Positions 17,198 to 25,312 of a stretch of DNA of 64,000 nucleotides are shown here, piece by piece. Below the pieces are notes generated by a model. The model did not search any database. It was not told the origin of the DNA and saw only the letters and a list, made by a program, of their open reading frames with translations. Numbering within the stretch: position 1 is the first letter of the stretch; every line of letters starts with the position of its first letter. The position numbers were made by a program, and so were the translations under genes. Source of the stretch: Herpetosiphonaceae bacterium (GTDB lineage: Bacteria; Chloroflexota; Chloroflexia; Chloroflexales; Kallotenuaceae); the NCBI GenBank assembly GCA_036374795.1, contig DASUTC010000364.1, positions 1 to 64,000 of the forward strand, in the 5' to 3' direction.

Positions 17198-17421
17198 AGT
17201 CGTGATCCTTTGTCACCGATCAGAATCGCATATGCGTTTCTAGCATATCTTCGGAAAAAAATCTATAGATCTTTACAATTTCCGCGCCGCGATCGTAGAC
17301 GCGAAGCCGGAATCATGCTCCAGCGCCTACCCGGTACGCATACCGCCAGCCTGTCGATGCGTGTGATACGAGCAGCGTCAGGAGATGAACATCAACAGCA
17401 GGGGCGATCAGGCAGGATGTC

Positions 17422-19944
17422 TCAACTGGCGTCGCCAGCTTTGGCCCAGAATGTCGCAACTTTGTCTTTCAGCAGCGCGTGCGCAGGCTGCTCAAGCGAT
17501 CGATCTTGCAGCAAGATTCGTTCCGCCTCTAGCCTGGCGGCATGCAGCAGACGGGTATCGCCCCACTCGGCCATCTTGAGATCGGGCGTGCCGCTTTGTC
17601 GCCGCCCGAAGAACTCGCCCGGCCCGCGCAGCTTGAGATCGACGTCGGCCAGCACAAAGCCGTCCTCGCTCTCTTCCAGCGCCCGCAACCGCTGCTCGGT
17701 GACGTCGTTCTCCACATCCGAGACGACGATGCAGTACGACTGGTGCGCGCCACGCCCGACGCGACCGCGAAACTGGTGAAGCTGCGCCAATCCGAAGCGC
17801 TCGGCGCCCAGGATCAGGATCGTCGTCGCGTTGGGCACGTCGATGCCGACCTCGACGACCGCCGTGGCGACCAGAATATCGAACGCTCGGTCGCGGAAAG
17901 CCGTCATGACCTCATCTTTTTCGACCTGGCTCATCCGGCCATGAACCAGCCCAATCCGCAGATCGGGAAAGACCTCGTACTGCAAATATTCCTGCGTCTC
18001 GACCGCCGAGGCCAGCTCCAGCTTCTCGCTCTCCTCGACCAGCGGGCAGATCACAAAGGCCTGCCGTCCCGCCGCAACCTCCTTGCGGATATGCTTGTGG
18101 GCCTTGGCGACCTCGGCTTTGCGAATCCATCTGGTCTTGATCGGCTGACGGCCCGGCGGTCGCTCGTCGATCACCGAGGCATCCAGATCGCCGTAGATCG
18201 ACAGCGCCAGCGTACGCGGGATCGGCGTGGCGGTCATCACCAGCAGGTGTGGGTTGTGGCCCTTACTTTTGAGCCGCTCGCGCTGCTCGACGCCAAAGCG
18301 GTGCTGCTCATCGATCACGACCAGGCCCAGGCTGTTATAGAGCACACCCTCCTGAATCAGCGCGTGCGTGCCGATCACCAGGTCGACCTCTCCCTTCGCG
18401 ATGCTTTCCAGCACCCGCCGCCGCTCCTTGGTCTTGAGCGAGCCGGTCAGCAGCGCCACGCGCACGCCCGCGCCGTCCATATCTTCTTCGTCGCTCATGC
18501 CGAGCAGCCGCTTTAGCTCCTGCATGCGCTTGAGCTGCTCCGGCTCGATGCGCTGCTTCCACTCGCTGCTGTGCTCGGCCAGGTCCTTGGCGTCGCGCGG
18601 CACGCGCACCTGGCTGAGAATTCGCTTCAAGCCCCGGTAGTGCTGCTCGGCCAGAATCTCGGTCGGTGCCATCAGCGCGCCCTGAAAGCCGTTGGCGATG
18701 GCCTGAAGCAGCGCGGCAGCCGCGACCACCGTCTTGCCCGATCCGACATCGCCCTGGACCAGCCGCGCCATCGGCACGGGATGTTGCAGATCGACGAAGA
18801 TCTCGTCCAGCGCGCGAGTCTGCGCGCCCGTCAGTTGGAACGGCAGCCGCGACAAGAAATCGCTGTGGACATCGTGGTGCAGATCGAGCCTGTAGCCGGG
18901 CACGCCCTGCCAGAGCTGCTTGCGCTGGAGCACGCCAAGCTGAATAAACAGAAACTCGTCGAAGCCCAGCCGGTAGCGCGCCAGCGCCAAGCGTTTGTGA
19001 TCGTCGGGAAAATGGACCTGCGCCAGCGCCTGGTCCAGCGGGATCAGCCTGGCCCGCTCGCGGACCTCATCGGGCACGTATTCGCGCACCAGCGGCACCG
19101 CCGCGTCGATCACCTTTTTGATCGTGGTGCGCACGTTGCGCTCGTACATGCCTTTGGTCAGCGGATGGACCGGCACCAGGCGTCCGGCGTGAATCAGGGC
19201 ATCCTCGCGGTACGGCTCCCACTTGGGGCTATTCATCTGGAGCCGCCCGTTGAACGCGCCGACCTTGCCGCTGACCACGATACGATCGCCGAGCTTGAGC
19301 TGGTTGACCAGCCACCTCTGGCCGAAAAAGGTGATCTGGAGCGCGCCGGTATCATCTTGAATCACCACGTTCACGCCGCCAAGACTCGTGCGCGTGTTGA
19401 AGGTCTTGACCTCGGCGATGTCGCCGACGACCGTCTCGGTCGCTCCCACGGTCAGCTCGGCGATCGTCGTGCGCGATGAGTAATCGTCGTAGCGATGCGG
19501 AAAATGATAGAGCAGATCCTCGACGGTGCGCACGCGCAGCCGCACAAACGCTTTTGCCAGCGAAGGCCCGATGCCGGGAAACGCCGACAGCGGCGACTCA
19601 AGAGTCAGCGGCTCGCGTGGAGCGGGCGCTTTCGCGGCAGGCGCTTTGGTCCTGGCCGCTTTGGCCCTGGCGGCTGGCTCCGCGCGCTCCTTGCTGAAGA
19701 GCGCACGCAACTGCGCCAGCGATTCGTCGAGCCGCGCCCGCCGATCGTCGGGCTCGAGCGCCGCGTAGCCGCGCAGCCGCACGAGCGCCGCCTGCACCGC
19801 CGGGATCTCTAGCGCGCCGTTGGCTGCGGCTGCCCACTCGGCGAGAAAGGCATCCAGGCCGCCCTTGACCGCGTCGATATAGCCCGCCTGCGCCTCCGCC
19901 GCCAGACATTTACCAAGTTGGATGATCTGTTCGCGTGTATCCAT
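17422..19944 (-). CDS. recG: ATP-dependent DNA helicase RecG
   Basis: An 840-residue superfamily 2 helicase that remodels stalled forks and branched DNA. The N-terminus has ~130 extra residues, including an Ala/Lys/Pro-rich linker. A helix-hairpin-like FPGIGPSLAKAFVRLRVRTVEDLLYHFPHRY and the OB-fold wedge domain follow. Motor motifs: Walker A GDVGSGKT, DEQH box (VIDEQHRFGVEQR), TATPIPRTLALS, and late VEVGIDVPNATTILI and QFRGRVGRG. The ATG at 19944 (MDTREQ) is preferred; a longer frame to 20043 would run through the promoter-like region. In Firmicutes recG follows the rpmB-yloU-yloV block, as it does here, interrupted by a toxin-antitoxin module. Confidence 0.95.
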   Translation of the reverse strand: MDTREQIIQLGKCLAAEAQAGYIDAVKGGLDAFLAEWAAAANGALEIPAVQAALVRLRGYAALEPDDRRARLDESLAQLRALFSKERAEPAARAKAARTKAPAAKAPAPREPLTLESPLSAFPGIGPSLAKAFVRLRVRTVEDLLYHFPHRYDDYSSRTTIAELTVGATETVVGDIAEVKTFNTRTSLGGVNVVIQDDTGALQITFFGQRWLVNQLKLGDRIVVSGKVGAFNGRLQMNSPKWEPYREDALIHAGRLVPVHPLTKGMYERNVRTTIKKVIDAAVPLVREYVPDEVRERARLIPLDQALAQVHFPDDHKRLALARYRLGFDEFLFIQLGVLQRKQLWQGVPGYRLDLHHDVHSDFLSRLPFQLTGAQTRALDEIFVDLQHPVPMARLVQGDVGSGKTVVAAAALLQAIANGFQGALMAPTEILAEQHYRGLKRILSQVRVPRDAKDLAEHSSEWKQRIEPEQLKRMQELKRLLGMSDEEDMDGAGVRVALLTGSLKTKERRRVLESIAKGEVDLVIGTHALIQEGVLYNSLGLVVIDEQHRFGVEQRERLKSKGHNPHLLVMTATPIPRTLALSIYGDLDASVIDERPPGRQPIKTRWIRKAEVAKAHKHIRKEVAAGRQAFVICPLVEESEKLELASAVETQEYLQYEVFPDLRIGLVHGRMSQVEKDEVMTAFRDRAFDILVATAVVEVGIDVPNATTILILGAERFGLAQLHQFRGRVGRGAHQSYCIVVSDVENDVTEQRLRALEESEDGFVLADVDLKLRGPGEFFGRRQSGTPDLKMAEWGDTRLLHAARLEAERILLQDRSLEQPAHALLKDKVATFWAKAGDAS

Positions 19945-20078
19945 CGCTCGAATGTTTTTTCTTGACGAATTATAACCTGCTGTGCAAGCTCGTGCCGGAT
20001 CTTGAGATGCGGATGATTCACATTGGTGCATTGTCCCATCCAATGCGGTCTACCATAATGATCTGTCACGGTTAAGCC

Positions 20079-20107
20079 TTGACACACATGTGTATGTGGA
20101 TTAGTTT
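20079..20107 (+). promoter_or_regulatory. Promoter of the toxin-antitoxin module
   Basis: TTGACA at 20079-20084 is a perfect -35. A -10 candidate (TAGTTT, 17-bp spacer) falls inside the palindrome described next, so a repressor bound there would cover it. Confidence 0.6.
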
Positions 20108-20127
20108 ATACATAAACATCCACATAC
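20092..20127. promoter_or_regulatory. Large palindromic operator of the toxin-antitoxin module
   Basis: Inverted repeat with arms GTATGTGGAT (20092-20101) and ATCCACATAC (20118-20127), plus inner arms GTTTAT (20104-20109) and ATAAAC (20112-20117). Only a 2-nt offset (TA) breaks the symmetry. It ends 8 bp before the antitoxin ATG. This is the size and place expected for a ribbon-helix-helix autorepressor site. Confidence 0.75.
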
Positions 20128-20134
20128 TGAGGGC

Positions 20135-20371
20135 ATGATGAAAACGATTCAAATGACGATTGACGAGCCACTGCTGACCGAAGTCGATCAGGTGATTACA
20201 GAGCTTCACACAACTCGTTCTGCCTTTATACGTGAGGCGCTAAAGGCGGCGATCCAACATCACACGATCCAGAAATTAGAGCAGCAGCACGCACAAGGCT
20301 ATGCGCAATATCCAGTAGATCCAGGCGAAGTGGACGAGTGGGCTGACGAGCAAGATTGGGGCGCGGAATGA
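20135..20371 (+). CDS. Ribbon-helix-helix antitoxin (MazE/CopG-type)
   Basis: A 78-residue protein. The N-terminal ~45 residues read as a ribbon-helix-helix DNA-binding unit: a strand with alternating residues (KTIQMTIDEPLLTEVDQVI), then TTRSAFIREALKAAIQHH, the typical 'RS.firEAl' second helix. The acidic C-terminal tail (DPGEVDEWADEQDWGAE) fits the toxin-neutralising extension. It should repress its own promoter through the palindrome just upstream. Its stop overlaps the toxin start by 4 nt (ATGA). ATG at 20138 is an equally good start, with better spacing from GAGGG. Confidence 0.88.
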   Translation: MMKTIQMTIDEPLLTEVDQVITELHTTRSAFIREALKAAIQHHTIQKLEQQHAQGYAQYPVDPGEVDEWADEQDWGAE

Positions 20372-20691
20372 ACCAAGGCGATGTGTACTGGTACACTTTT
20401 CGCGCGCCCGACAAACGAAGGCCCGTCTTGATCTTAACTCGTAGCTCCGCGATACCCTACCTGACAAGTATTACAGTTGTGCCCATCACATCGACCATTC
20501 GGGGTATTCCTTCGCAAGTTGCGCTAACACCCGCCGATGGTCTTTTCAACGATTGTGCTGCTAATTGTGACAATATTCAGACGATTCAAAAAGCTAATCT
20601 GGGATCATTCATTACCCACCTGTCTCCCGCCAAAATGCGCAACGTGCGCGCCGCGATCGAGTTTGCCCTGGGTCTTGACAAACTGGTTTGA
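20368..20691 (+). CDS. MazF/PemK-family toxin (mRNA interferase)
   Basis: A 107-residue member of the MazF/PemK/Kid family, ribosome-independent endoribonucleases that cut at short specific sequences. Seen: the N-terminal NQGDVYWYTF, the conserved Arg-Pro block KRRPVLILTR, TVVPITSTIRGIPSQVAL, the Asp/Cys stretch, and a C-terminal LSPAKMRNVRAAIEFALGL. Translation is coupled to the antitoxin by an ATGA overlap, the usual arrangement that keeps antitoxin in excess. The cut-site preference cannot be told from sequence. It is followed by a long perfect hairpin. Confidence 0.93.
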   Translation: MNQGDVYWYTFRAPDKRRPVLILTRSSAIPYLTSITVVPITSTIRGIPSQVALTPADGLFNDCAANCDNIQTIQKANLGSFITHLSPAKMRNVRAAIEFALGLDKLV

Positions 20692-20714
20692 AAGGCTCGA
20701 AACCAAACACCTCA

Positions 20715-20757
20715 TTAAAAAACCTTTCTTGTCGGCTCAGTATACCGACAAGAAAGG
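20715..20757 (-). terminator. Bidirectional terminator between mazF-like and degV genes
   Basis: Perfect 13-bp stem (CCTTTCTTGTCGG at 20723-20735, CCGACAAGAAAGG at 20745-20757) with a 9-nt loop. On the minus strand it is followed by a T-run (TTTTTTAATG), giving a strong Rho-independent terminator for the asp23-fakA-degV-degV unit. It may also stop plus-strand transcripts. Confidence 0.85.
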
Positions 20758-20778
20758 ATTGAGGACGAAGCGAGCGAG

Positions 20779-21618
20779 CTAGGCTTTTTTGATGCCGGTG
20801 ACGCCGATCAAGCCGGGGCCGCTGTGGACGCCGATCACGCCCGTGAGCTGCGCCACGATAATCTGATCGCGGGGGTGAATGCCGGCGGCGGCAAGCTGAT
20901 TGGCAAACTCCTCGGCCAGCGGCCCGGCCACGCTATGCAGCACTGCCAGATTCTCGTAGGGCGCTTCCGCCTTTGCCAGCTCCACCATCCGCGCAATCGC
21001 CTTTTTATGCGTGCGCACCTGCTCCGCCGGCAGCACCTCGCCGCGCACCTGGATCATCGGCTTGACGTTGAGCAGCGTCCCTAGAAACGCGCGGGTTCGT
21101 CCGATTCGCCCGCCGCGCTCAAGGTACTTCAGGGTATCCAGCACCGCCCAGAGCCGAATGTTGGGAATCTTCGACTCGACCCGCGCCGCGATCTCGTCCA
21201 GGCTTTTGCCCTCGCGCGCCATCTTCGCCGCCTCGATGCCTAAGAAGCCTGAGCCGAGCGAAACGCTGCCGGTGTCGATCACACGAATCGGAATGTTGGG
21301 CACCAGCTCCTTGGCCTGTTCAGCCGAGCGCAGCGTGCCGCTCAGCTTGCCGCTCAGATGGATCGAAATAATGCCATCGTGGTCGCGCGCCAGCCGCTCG
21401 TAGGTTTCCGCGAATAAACCCGGCGAGGGCTGCGATGTCGAAGGGTGAACATTGCTCTCGACCAGCCGCTTGTAGAACTCGTCGCTGGTCATGTCCACGC
21501 CGTCAAGAAACGACTCATTGCCGAACAAGATCGTCAGCGGAACGACTGAAATTCCGAGCTCTTCGCGTGTCGACTGCGGAATGTCGGCGGTGCTGTCAAC
21601 CACCACTGCAACTGTCAC
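20779..21618 (-). CDS. degV: DegV/FakB-family fatty-acid-binding protein, copy 2
   Basis: A 279-residue DegV protein. Family members bind a single fatty acid in a deep pocket; in Firmicutes (FakB) they present it to the kinase FakA to make acyl phosphate. Seen: VVVDSTADIP near the start, VPLTILFGNESFLDGVDM, TSQPSPGLF, IISIHLSGKLSGT, VIDTGSVSLGSGF and a C-terminal VIGVHSGPGLIGV. The GTG at 21618 is chosen because AAGGAGG lies 5 nt upstream; extending the frame would translate a dispersed repeat. It is last in a minus-strand unit with its paralogue and fakA, so two carriers of different chain preference are likely. Confidence 0.92.
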   Translation of the reverse strand: MTVAVVVDSTADIPQSTREELGISVVPLTILFGNESFLDGVDMTSDEFYKRLVESNVHPSTSQPSPGLFAETYERLARDHDGIISIHLSGKLSGTLRSAEQAKELVPNIPIRVIDTGSVSLGSGFLGIEAAKMAREGKSLDEIAARVESKIPNIRLWAVLDTLKYLERGGRIGRTRAFLGTLLNVKPMIQVRGEVLPAEQVRTHKKAIARMVELAKAEAPYENLAVLHSVAGPLAEEFANQLAAAGIHPRDQIIVAQLTGVIGVHSGPGLIGVTGIKKA

Positions 21619-21637
21619 TGCATCCTCCTTGATGAGA

Positions 21638-21750
21638 AGAAAGAACAAAGAACAAAGGACAAAGAGCAGACGGAGAACCGGGTGCCACGCCCAAAGGGCG
21701 CCCGGCGCATCGAGGGCAAGAACCTCGAAACTTGGAACTTGACACTCGAT
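21638..21750. repeat. Dispersed intergenic repeat between the two degV genes
   Basis: Starts with AAAGAACAAAGAACAAAGG, has an inner GC-rich inverted part (GGGTGCC...CGCCCGG) and ends with CTCGAAACTTGGAACTTGAC. The ends match the 12.8- and 43.8-kb copies. Confidence 0.7.
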
Positions 21751-21752
21751 CC

Positions 21753-22595
21753 CTAGCCCTCGTAGGCCGCGACACCCATCGCGCCTGGTCCGAGATGCGT
21801 GCCCAGCGCCGGGCCATACTCGGCGCATAGCACTTCATCGCGTGGAAAGATCAGCATCAGCTTATCGAGCAGCTTCTCGACATCTTCGGGCGTCGTGCTG
21901 TACATGATCGCCACCTCATGGACGTTCGGAAAGTCCTCGACGAAGGTGTACAGGCCGTCGATCGCCTTAGCCCGCGTGCGGGTGCGCTCGTAGGGCACGA
22001 TATGGCCCTCGTCGATCAGCAGCAGCGGCTTGATCCGCGACATCGAGCTGAGCAGATTCGAGGCCATACTGACTCGTCCCGATCGATCCAGATGCTCGAT
22101 CGTATCCACAAAAAAGACGCTGTGGGTATGCTGCACGCGGTGATGTACATGGCGGACGATCTCGTCCACGGGCATGCCCTCTTTCGCCATACGCGCCGCC
22201 GCCAGCACCGTCAGGCCCATGCCCATCGACGCCGAGTGGCTATCGACCACATCGATCCGCACAAGCGAAACCGGCAGACGCTCGCGCGCCTGGGCGGCGG
22301 CTTTATACGCCGTGCTGAGATGGCTCGAAATATGGATCGAGATGATCGCATCGTGCTGCTGCGCCAGCCGCCGGTAGGTCTGCTCGAACACAATCGTCGG
22401 CGGTGCGGTCGTCGTGGGCGGCGTGCTGCTCTCGTGCAGCATGCGATAAAACTGCTCGTTCGTCAGATCGATTCCAGCACGGTACGTTTCCTCGCCAAAA
22501 TTGACGTAGAGCGGCACAACCTCTATGTCGAGATCACGCAGCATAGCGGGAGGAATATCCGCCGTGCTATCAGTCACAATTTTAATGCTGGACAT
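21753..22595 (-). CDS. degV: DegV/FakB-family fatty-acid-binding protein, copy 1
   Basis: A 280-residue DegV protein directly downstream of the fakA homologue (62 bp gap). Seen: KIVTDSTADIPPAMLRDL, VVPLYVNFGEETYRAGIDL, a Thr-rich lid (STPPTTTAPP), IISIHISSHLSTAYKAA, VVDSHSASMGMGL and a C-terminal ALGTHLGPGAMGVA. The ATG at 22595 has GGAGGG 4 nt upstream, which decides it over the ATG at 22613. It is clearly diverged from copy 2, as FakB1 and FakB2 are in Staphylococcus, where they differ in saturated versus unsaturated acids. Confidence 0.93.
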   Translation of the reverse strand: MSSIKIVTDSTADIPPAMLRDLDIEVVPLYVNFGEETYRAGIDLTNEQFYRMLHESSTPPTTTAPPTIVFEQTYRRLAQQHDAIISIHISSHLSTAYKAAAQARERLPVSLVRIDVVDSHSASMGMGLTVLAAARMAKEGMPVDEIVRHVHHRVQHTHSVFFVDTIEHLDRSGRVSMASNLLSSMSRIKPLLLIDEGHIVPYERTRTRAKAIDGLYTFVEDFPNVHEVAIMYSTTPEDVEKLLDKLMLIFPRDEVLCAEYGPALGTHLGPGAMGVAAYEG

Positions 22596-22657
22596 CGATC
22601 CCTCCGCATACACATACCGACAGCGACCAGCGCGCGGCTGCCGGTCGCTGGTGAGCG

Positions 22658-24340
22658 CTATTCCGCCGAGATAATGAAATCATAAAACGGCTGTCCACCG
22701 CACTGTACTTCAACCGTATCGAGATGACTGTAGCGCTCGGTGATGCGCTCCGCTAGGGCCTGCGCCTGCTCCTCGGTCGTCGTCGCGCCGTAGTAGATCG
22801 TGAGCACCTCGTAGTCTTCCATATCGACCCGATCCAGCATCGCGTCGATCACCTGATCGCGGTCGTCGCCGGCCTCGACCAGCGTGCCATCGAGCAGGCC
22901 GATCGTCTGGCCCATGCGCACCTCTTTCTCGTCGACCGTCGCGTCGCGCACCGCCGTAGTGATCTCCAGCGTCCGAACGCTCTTGAGCGCGTTGCTCATC
23001 GACTCGACGTTGGCCTCCAGCTCTTCGGTGTAGTTGAACGCCAGCAGCGCGGCCATGCCCTGCGGCACGGTCTTCGAGGGGATCACCCGCACGGTTTTAT
23101 CGACCAGCTCCTGCGCCTGCCGCGACGCCATCAGAATGTTCGAGTTGTTAGGCAGGATAATCACCTCCTGCTGCGGCAGCTCGTTGATCGCGCCTACGAG
23201 ATCCTGGGTGCTGGGATTCATCGTCTGGCCGCCGGTGATGACCTTGCCCGCGTTGAGCGAGTGAAACAGATCGACGAAGCCCTGGCCGGGCGCGACCGCC
23301 ACGATCCCAATCGGCGCGACCGGCTCCGTCGGCAGCACCGCTTTCACGCCGATCGCCGCCGCCGACTCCTTGGGCGCGCGCGTCGCATCGGCGGAAACCA
23401 TGCCCGTATCTTTGATCGCCGCCTTCTGCTTGTCCATATTGGCGATCTCGATGCCGGTCAGCGCGCCGAAGCCGATCGCATAGTTCAGCACATCGCCGGG
23501 ACGCTCGATGTGAATATGCGCCTTGACCAGCGACTCGTCGCCGACGACTACGACCGACTGGCCCATGCTGGCGATTGTCGCGCGGACCTCCTCGAACGGG
23601 ATATTTTCACCTTCGATCAAAAACGTCGTGCAATAGCCAAAATCATCTTCGCTATGAATCTCGTCAATATCAAACGCAACCGCAACCGCGCCTACATCGG
23701 CCTCGGATCGCTTGATCTCTTCGCCCCGCGTATGCTTGAGCATACCTTGCAGCACAATCGCCAGCCCCTTGCCGCCAGCATCGACCACGCCCGCATCGCG
23801 GAGCTGCTTGAGCTGGTTGGGCGTCTCGGCGACCGCCTCGTCTGCGGCCAGCACCGCCGCCTCCAGCACCTGCTCGAAGTCCGCGCCAGTCTCGGCCACT
23901 GCCATCGCTTTCTCGCCGGCAACCCGCGCCACCGTCAGGATTGTGCCCTCGGTCGGCTTCATCACCGCCTTATAGGCGCGCTCGGCGGCCTGACGCAGCG
24001 CCAGAGCCAGCCCTTGACCGTCAAGCTCCGGCTTGCCGCCGATGCCTTCCGCAAAGCCGCGAATAATCTGCGACAAAATCACCCCTGAGTTGCCGCGCGC
24101 GCCCATCAGCGCCTTGCGATAGACCTGCTCGGCCACGGCGGCGGCGGAAGATTGCGCCTGCACATCATTGACCGCCGCGCTCAGCGTCAGATGCATATTC
24201 GTGCCGGTATCGCCGTCGGGCACCGGAAAGACATTGAGCGCATTGACATCGCCGACGTGCTGATTGAGCCAGTGCGCGGCGGCTTGCAGCCCATGGAGCA
24301 GCATATGCCCGTCGCAGATTGTACCGTTGTGCTGATTCAT
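22658..24340 (-). CDS. fakA: DAK2-domain fatty acid kinase (FakA/YloV)
   Basis: A 560-residue protein with an N-terminal dihydroxyacetone-kinase-like DAK2 ATP-binding domain (~1-205) and a C-terminal DegV-like region (~330-560). Signature stretches: LNVFPVPDGDTGTNMHLTL (Asp residues that bind Mg-ATP), GARGNSGVILSQIIRGFAEG, KPTEGTILTVARVAGE and DAGVVDAGGKGLAIVLQG. In Firmicutes FakA phosphorylates the fatty acid held by FakB, feeding exogenous acids into phospholipid synthesis via PlsX/PlsY; no pls genes are in the window. The ATG at 24340 follows GGAGGATAC. Operon: asp23 - fakA - degV - degV. Confidence 0.93.
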   Translation of the reverse strand: MNQHNGTICDGHMLLHGLQAAAHWLNQHVGDVNALNVFPVPDGDTGTNMHLTLSAAVNDVQAQSSAAAVAEQVYRKALMGARGNSGVILSQIIRGFAEGIGGKPELDGQGLALALRQAAERAYKAVMKPTEGTILTVARVAGEKAMAVAETGADFEQVLEAAVLAADEAVAETPNQLKQLRDAGVVDAGGKGLAIVLQGMLKHTRGEEIKRSEADVGAVAVAFDIDEIHSEDDFGYCTTFLIEGENIPFEEVRATIASMGQSVVVVGDESLVKAHIHIERPGDVLNYAIGFGALTGIEIANMDKQKAAIKDTGMVSADATRAPKESAAAIGVKAVLPTEPVAPIGIVAVAPGQGFVDLFHSLNAGKVITGGQTMNPSTQDLVGAINELPQQEVIILPNNSNILMASRQAQELVDKTVRVIPSKTVPQGMAALLAFNYTEELEANVESMSNALKSVRTLEITTAVRDATVDEKEVRMGQTIGLLDGTLVEAGDDRDQVIDAMLDRVDMEDYEVLTIYYGATTTEEQAQALAERITERYSHLDTVEVQCGGQPFYDFIISAE

Positions 24341-24421
24341 GTATCCTCCGAGATGATCAGTCAAGAGTTATGAACAAGGGTCGGCGCAGGCTTGTGTAGC
24401 GCCAGATGCCCGGCCCTGGCT

Positions 24422-24793
24422 TCATTCCGTGCGAATGCCCTGGACATGTACATTCACCGTCGACACAGGCATTCCCAGCGATTTGTTCAGCGCGTACGTC
24501 ACGGTCGCTATCACCTGCTGAGCAACCTCTGAGATACGAGTCCCATATTCCAGCACAACATACAGATCAACAGCGATGCTATCCTTCCCGATATGCACCT
24601 CAATACCACGATGCTGATCTTCTTGACGGAGCACCTGAACCACGCTATCGCGCAGGTTGGCAGGTGCCATGCCGACCACGCCATAGGAACGGCAGACCGC
24701 CTGCGCGGCGATCGAGGCGATGGCGCGCGGTGAAACTTCGATCACGCCCTGGGGCAACACACGTGTATTTGGATGTTCTTTACGATCGCTCAT
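24422..24793 (-). CDS. Asp23/Gls24-family envelope-stress protein (YloU-like)
   Basis: A 123-residue Asp23/Gls24 protein. Seen: GVIEVSPRAIASIAAQAVCRSYGV, then a short divergent part and DLYVVLEYGTRISEVAQQVIATVTYAL, with the C-terminal VNVHVQGI. Family proteins in Gram-positives are abundant cytoplasmic proteins associated with the membrane and with envelope stress. YloU is encoded next to yloV (fakA) and rpmB in Bacillus, exactly as here. The ATG at 24793 is chosen; a GTG six codons upstream is possible. It is the first gene of the fakA unit and diverges from rpmB. Confidence 0.88.
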   Translation of the reverse strand: MSDRKEHPNTRVLPQGVIEVSPRAIASIAAQAVCRSYGVVGMAPANLRDSVVQVLRQEDQHRGIEVHIGKDSIAVDLYVVLEYGTRISEVAQQVIATVTYALNKSLGMPVSTVNVHVQGIRTE

Positions 24794-24983
24794 AGGTCTG
24801 TAGTACTCCACCGATAGGCGCCTGGCATACGGCTCAGATCCAGCGGGTTTGCCAGAAGCGCTGAGCTATGGTATCATTCGGCGCAGAGCAGTCGCCTGCC
24901 CAGCCCAGGGTAACGGCTGCTCTGCCATTGCAAACGCGAATTATTCGTCTCAAGAAACCATAGGCTGTAGGAGGCATCCACTC

Positions 24984-25166
24984 ATGGCTAAATGCGCTGA
25001 GTGCGGCAAAGGCCCATCTTTCGGCAACGCGGTCAGCTTCTCGAACCGACACACGCGCCGCCGCTTCAACCCGAACCTGCAAACGGTGACACGGGTGCAA
25101 AACGGCAAGCCGGTCAAAGTGAAGCTCTGCACCCGCTGCATCCGAACTGCGGTCAAAACCCGCTAA
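24984..25166 (+). CDS. rpmB: 50S ribosomal protein L28
   Basis: A 60-residue L28 of the large ribosomal subunit. Both Cys pairs are kept (MAKCAECGKGPSFGN with C4/C7, and KLCTRCIRT with C49/C52), so it is the zinc-binding C+ form. SFSNRHTRRRFNPNLQTV is the RNA-binding core. The ATG follows GTAGGAGGCATCCACTC. It is transcribed alone, divergent from asp23-fakA, and followed by a terminator. Confidence 0.97.
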   Translation: MAKCAECGKGPSFGNAVSFSNRHTRRRFNPNLQTVTRVQNGKPVKVKLCTRCIRTAVKTR

Positions 25167-25190
25167 CGAGAGCACACCTCGTCCGATCCA

Positions 25191-25216
25191 GGCCCATCCT
25201 TGTGGATGGGTCTTTC
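25191..25216 (+). terminator. rpmB terminator
   Basis: GGCCCATCC (25191-25199), a 4-nt loop, GGATGGGTC (25204-25212), then TTTCC. It is a 9-bp stem with one G-T pair, 24 nt after the rpmB stop. Confidence 0.75.
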
Positions 25217-25312
25217 CATTGGTAGCGCGCGCACGTGCAATCTGGTGCCTCATGTGGAGCGCATTATAGTGCAAACGCCGCCGCCCGATCAAGGAGCATC
25301 CTTAACGGCTCG

